DNA of 64,000 bases from Hypericum androsaemum (taxonomy: Eukaryota > Streptophyta > Magnoliopsida > Malpighiales > Hypericaceae), in the NCBI GenBank assembly GCA_963995505.1, contig OZ023181.1:2827487-2891486 (forward strand), read 5' to 3'. Shown one piece after another: positions 60,181-64,000 of this stretch. The notes beneath the pieces are model-generated. The model did no database searches. It saw nothing but the letters and a program-made list of their open reading frames with translations, and had not been told where the DNA came from. The number at the start of each line of letters is the position of its first letter. Within the stretch, counting starts at the first letter, position 1. A program made the translations under genes and the position numbers.

Positions 60181-61161
60181 CGTGCCATATCTGAAAGGTG
60201 TAAACCAATCCACACCCCTCCAAGGTCGGCTTGCTTATTCAATTTGGTTGTTTCTTCGATAGGTGTGCCTTTCGGGTCTTTTGCTTGTTCTCTTGCAGAG
60301 ATAAATTATTAGTTCAGTGTTAAAGGAAATACTTGATTTAACAACAATCATGTTATTTTTATACTTAATCTATGAACTTCATTGATATTGTTTGTATTTC
60401 GATTCCTTCTGGCTGTTTTCAGATTGAAGTATCGTTGTTTGTTCTCGGGTCGATTTGTTTGGGAAGAGTCAAGCTTGTGCTTGCTCTCAAGTTTGATATG
60501 GATTTACACTTTGGATGCTCTATAATTTGAGGATGTATTTGGCTCATCTCAGTTTACTGAATGAATCAGAGGAAATCCATGGAGAATAATAGTATTTTCT
60601 GGTGGTTATAAGTTTATGGTTTTAGTAATGGCTACCTGAAGATGATGCGTGTATGTTATCTCATATCAGTACCAAGCATTGTTTCTTTTATTTTTTTCTT
60701 TTTTGTTCCCGGAAAAGTTCCACCATCAAACAAGTTCTGACTCTCTGTATCCGCTTGGATGGACTTAGAAGTACATGGGATTGATACTATTACTACCTCT
60801 CGTATCTCGTGTTTTAACTGACCATAGATTTCGTTAAAGCAATTGACTATTCCAACCTAAAACCGTAGTCGAATCTTATACATTTATAAACTAACTTCCA
60901 ATGCCAATTCCGGTGCCCCGGACACATGATAGATTAGTCTAAAGCTCTTATGCTTATCCTCGTGTTCTTTCTCGTTTACTCTTACGTCTTCACCACCTTT
61001 TGTTGCAATTTCATTTGTGCTTGTGGGGGGCAAACGTTTTGTGCACTTGATTGAAGAACACAGAGTTCGGCCCTACCGCTGTTTCTTCCACTTGCTCAAT
61101 GACCCAGCAAGATAAGTACTCAACAAAGGAAATTGTTTAAAGCCGAAAGTAAAAACGATAA
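60181..61161. other. Rab 3' flank and spacer
   Basis: It includes the 3' UTR of the Rab gene, then spacer to the minus-strand transcript. I see no gene between. Confidence 0.4.
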
Positions 61162-61510
61162 TTAGATACAAATATATGATACAATACTCTTCATCATCCT
61201 CAACAATAGTAACTGGTTTTTATTGCAAAAAAATACAGTTGAGAAAGAATATATCAACCAATAATAAGATAAGGTGGCCACTGAAGTGATCGTCACTTTT
61301 GCAGCTACAGCTGAACTTTCTATGCTCATGTAGATCTCCAGTGCCTTCTGTGGTTCAAACCCATTTTTGCAAAGTTGGAAATCCTCAATGGCCTGCTCGG
61401 TCTGAAAGGAACGGTAGGTAATCACACAGGATCAAATTTTGCACTGAACTTCACTCTACTAGTCGTACTTTATGTATTTCTTTGTGACGTGAGAAAAAAC
61501 GTACCGACAT
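61162..61510 (-). CDS. possible small protein, two exons (hypothetical)
   Basis: I read exon 61510-61505 (ATGTCG) joined by GT-AG to 61401-61162, giving 81 residues that begin MSTEQAIEDFQLCKNGF and continue EPQKALEIYMSIESSAVAAK. The following residues are hydrophobic (VTITSVATLSYYWLIY). The first 45 residues have codon order and composition like a real exon, and the acceptor has a good pyrimidine tract. I recognise no family. It could be the last exon of a longer transcript that also hosts the snoRNAs; the tiny first exon and short length keep this weak. Confidence 0.3.
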
Positions 61511-61655
61511 TGCACTATGACAAGACTATGAAATATGAATAAAAGAAGAAAAGAAGACCGATCTATTGCAAGGAGGAAGCAGGTGCAAGAAGAAGTTGAG
61601 TTTAACCAAGGAAGAACAAAGAAAAGGCAGTTCAGCTAAATATAATTGGCATGGT

Positions 61656-61740
61656 TTGGGATCAGACTGACGTGCAAATATAGATATTCAGCATCGGCAG
61701 ATGCCTTTGACTAGCTGATGTAATACTCATCATTTCCCAA
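61656..61740 (-). ncRNA. C/D-box snoRNA, copy 1 (25S rRNA 2'-O-methylation guide)
   Basis: On the minus strand the unit has a terminal stem TTGGGA (61740-61735) pairing with TCCCAA (61661-61656). Box C ATGATGA is at 61733-61727 and box D CTGA at 61665-61662. An inner CTGA at 61691-61688 may be box D'. Just upstream of box D is TTTGCACGTCAGT (61678-61666). Its complement, ACTGACGTGCAAA, agrees with a conserved large-subunit rRNA segment as I remember it. By the box D plus five rule the methylated base is A in CTGA-CGTG. This matches the snR60/SNORD80-type target. The length of about 85 bases is typical. Confidence 0.75.
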
Positions 61741-62400
61741 AAAAGTTTATCACAAGTTGGAAATTCAATAAGCTTTGAAGATAAAAATGGTAAAAAGTGC
61801 CTACAAGGCTAATACTGTTAAAACCAAGGGATGCTCTATCCAATCAATAATAGAGAAAATCTCAAATGGTGAAAGAACAGTTCTGCAAAAAAAGAAGCCT
61901 TTGTCAAGCTGTTCACATCTTGCATTATTTCCCAAGCATTAACAGAAAGTAACTTTGAGAAACAAAGCACACTTCAAAAGTGTACCACAACACAAAACTA
62001 ATATATGCAAAAAATCCAATATAAATGGCAACAGAATGTCCTTAAATTTGATTTGTGAAGTGAAACTTTTGTTGACCTAGAAAAGCAACGATCACAGAGT
62101 TCATTAAGTAAGAGAGCTCGGGAAGCCTTTGGGATCAGACTGACGTGCAAAAAGGTTACTCGTCACAGGCTACAGCCTCCGACAAGTGATATAATGTCAT
62201 CATATCCCAACTCTTTCTAGTTGCAAGTCAAAGACCTACATTACCAAAGAAAACACAGAGGTAACAAAAAGCTAAACCTGCTCCTCCACCTTCATATGCT
62301 TAGATAAAAGCTTAAAACCGAGTCATTAGAAGAGCACACTTCAGAACATTCCACAAAACAGAACTAATCTCGACAAAATTCAAAAAACAAGGGCAGGCTG
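61741..62400 (-). repeat. diverged flanks of the duplicated snoRNA units
   Basis: Beyond the two snoRNAs, the segment with GCACACTTCAAAAGTGTACC near 61967 reappears as GCACACTTCAGAACATTCC near 62334, both followed by ACAAAAC or ACAGAACTAAT. These are introns or spacers of a polycistronic or intronic snoRNA unit. Confidence 0.55.
62131..62210 (-). ncRNA. C/D-box snoRNA, copy 2 (same guide)
   Basis: This is about 80 bases on the minus strand. A terminal stem TGGGAT (62210-62205) pairs with ATCCCA (62136-62131). Box C ATGATGA is at 62204-62198 and box D CTGA at 62139-62136. The guide upstream of box D, TTTGCACGTCAGT (62152-62140), is identical to copy 1 while the rest has diverged, so the guide appears to be under selection. 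The internal part contains TGACGAG, a possible box C'. The copies start 470-475 bp apart and share diverged flanks, so they arose by tandem duplication. Confidence 0.77.
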
Positions 62401-62418
62401 GCAGTCCTAAAACAAGGG

Positions 62419-62560
62419 CAGGATTGGGATGCACGGAGGTGTCCGCTCAGTCCTAAAGCAAAGACAACCCAAACATAGGTAACAAAAAAAAGTCACCTGC
62501 TCCTCTACCGCATGGCATTCTTTAGTCACCGAGCGGACACCTCCGTGCATCCCAATCCTG
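62419..62560. repeat. 30-bp perfect inverted repeat
   Basis: CAGGATTGGGATGCACGGAG and the next 10 bases (62419-62448) are mirrored without mismatch at 62531-62560 across an 82-base loop. If transcribed on the minus strand with the snoRNA host, it would form a 30-bp stem. Nearby minus-strand GAGGAGCAG phrases followed by GT look like donor sites of short repeated exons. Confidence 0.85.
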
Positions 62561-62640
62561 CTCAAGTCGCAACATTTACAGTGCATCCTGATAGCTGATT
62601 ACCAACAAAAAAGAGAGAGCGAGGAGACAGAGCATTGCAC

Positions 62641-63100
62641 CTGAGGAGCTCAATAGATCTAATCGCGGAAATAGAAACCATGACAGCGGCAGGGCTCCCC
62701 GCATCAATTTAACCTCCCCTTGCAGAGTGGCTCCTGCCAGGAACTTCCGAAAATGCCCTTGGCTAATTTCACAGCGAGTTAACCGCATCCTTCCCTTGCT
62801 CGCCACTTGCCCTGGCACCTCCATGAAGCTCGTATCTACTCAAAAACCGTCAATCAGCAGAATGAACTAATAAATACAAAAAATAGAACTAATAAATGAA
62901 ACAAAAATAATAAAAAAAGGCCGAAGAGGTACCTTTAATCGATTCGAGCTCGGGCTAGGAGAGCTGGATGGAGTTCGCGGACTGGAACTCGCTCGCGAGG
63001 AAGCTGTGCGGCAACGGGACGGCGTCGTTTTGGTCCTCGCCGCCGCCCTCGTTTCTCTTTCCCTCGCCGTTCTTCTATTTGCCTGTGCCATCAGACGGCG
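62641..63100 (-). ncRNA. possible 5' exons of a spliced snoRNA host transcript
   Basis: On the minus strand, an exon-like GC-rich segment ending at a donor (AAAG then GTACCT, at about 62933) is followed by an acceptor (TTTTGAGTAG at about 62835). The second exon-like segment, 62834-62641, ends CTCCTCAG before GTGCAATG. Open frames exist but no recognised protein family, so I favour a non-coding host. This is an inference from splice-like signals and the presence of snoRNAs downstream. Confidence 0.35.
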
Positions 63101-63110
63101 TCGAAATGGG

Positions 63111-63757
63111 AGCGGGGCGGCGGCCGCGTTTTGGCTTCCCCTTGAACTTGGTTTTATTAGGGTTTTTGGTTATTCGGGCGGTTTCCCGCTTCCCTTCTTT
63201 GTGGAGGCGGGCGCAGACAGATGTAATGGGCCGTTGGCTAGGCTAGGTCAGTCTCTCCTCCCTATTTATAGGGCTCTCGGGTTGGGTTTGGCCACACAGC
63301 CATCTAAGTATATAGAATTACAAGCAACGGATACTTATTTGACGAAATCATTATTTCAATTTAATCAACAAATTTCGAGTTATGTTAAAATTTTATTCCA
63401 AAGGGAGTATTTTTTTTGGGTGTAAGTGGTAGGTGTTTGACACCATTTATTCAGATAACAACAGTCTTTACAACCTAATCCTCCTTGGTGTACCAATACC
63501 AACACTGTCTTCAACCACCTTAAGGAAACGTAAAAGCATAATTCGACAACCAGTTACTTTCCCGATAACAGTGAATAGATGAGGCTTTGTCACTTTTTTA
63601 TGAGAGTCGAGAGCGAAGTTCTCCTCAATCATATGCACTTTGCAACGATCCTGCGAATCTGTTTTCAACTTAATCTTTCTATACCATTTGTCCCAAGTCT
63701 AGTAATATTACATTCTTGGATAATATTTACACATGCCAACAACTCAACTATAACTTT

Positions 63758-63760
<3 letters not shown>
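63111..63760. other. spacer right of the snoRNA host
   Basis: The leftmost part may be the host promoter. A short minus-strand frame (63468-63668) resembles no family I know. Nothing else recognised. Confidence 0.35.
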
Positions 63761-63799
<39 letters not shown>

Positions 63800-63800
63800 G
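63759..63800 (+). repeat. TC/TA compound microsatellite
   Basis: A run of CT dinucleotides passes into a TA run ending at 63800. It is flanked by low-complexity spacer. The remaining 200 bases to the window end contain the phrase GATAGGAGCCCAAA twice (63860 and 63930), hinting at another repeat. Confidence 0.85.
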
Positions 63801-64000
63801 GTATGAGTTCCTTGGAGGAACGTTTATTGCAACGCCGTTAGGGCCTACCGTTGGGCCCATGGTCTTTGGATAGGAGCCCAAATCTGTTAGGACCACACTA
63901 CATATCCACAATCCACTCGTGGGCTTCAGATAGGAGCCCAAACATTTGGCGGGAAATTGGGAAACCTAAACAACCCCTGCCAACGGAAACAAATATCACC

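Noticed and set aside
63468..63668. 66-codon minus-strand frame
   Set aside because: No family match and no splice partners; left as spacer.

Overview
The window looks like nuclear DNA of a flowering plant, most likely a eudicot. The genes have GT-AG introns in AT-rich introns and spacers. Their products are plant families (FBH/bHLH128-type factor, RABA5-type Rab, chloroplast-type phospholipase A1, extensin with an Ole e 1 domain), and the spacers are full of plant transposons: Ty1/copia, LINE, hAT MITE, PIF/Harbinger-like and Mutator-like elements. There is no sign of operons, CRISPR or prokaryotic sequence. I reconstructed exon structures by hand from reading frame, splice dinucleotides and family resemblance. 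All family names rest on recognition, not on a search.

Layout: 0.4-2.6 kb holds an eight-exon minus-strand coiled-coil gene (TITAN9-like). 3.07-5.95 kb holds two head-to-head Harbinger-like elements with satellite-like arrays, one interrupted by a hAT MITE. 7.0-9.0 kb holds PAM16, a mitochondrial import motor subunit (minus). 9.9-11.8 kb holds an extensin/Ole e 1 chimera (minus). 14.7-16.6 kb holds GOT1, a Golgi transport protein (plus), followed by a second copy of the same hAT MITE. 19-31 kb is a transposon block: a broken copia with one LTR, a longer broken copia with two very unequal LTRs, a third Harbinger-like copy and a Mutator-like element. 35.8-36.2 kb is a RING-H2 pseudogene. 38.4-39.8 kb is an intronless phospholipase A1-I gene. 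40-53 kb is gene-poor, with a LINE remnant, a 233-bp tandem duplication and a minisatellite-rich LTR-like block. 53.7-56.4 kb is a bHLH128-like gene. 56.6-57.6 kb is a Mutator-like element carrying a kinesin fragment. 58.6-60.2 kb is a RABA5-type GTPase. 61-63.1 kb contains two tandem C/D-box snoRNAs on the minus strand, inside what looks like a spliced host transcript.

The genes do not form one pathway. However, GOT1, PLA1-I, bHLH128-like and RABA5-like appear in the same order as I remember for Arabidopsis At1g05785, At1g05800, At1g05805 and At1g05810. This suggests an old conserved block that transposons have stretched here. GOT1 and RABA5 both act in Golgi/endosomal traffic. PAM16 acts in mitochondria, PLA1-I probably in plastids, and the extensin-like protein in the cell wall.

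The least expected signals are the duplicated snoRNAs sharing an rRNA guide, the two TIR elements carrying or resembling host sequence, and the nested MITE whose empty site is preserved in the partner arm of its host element.
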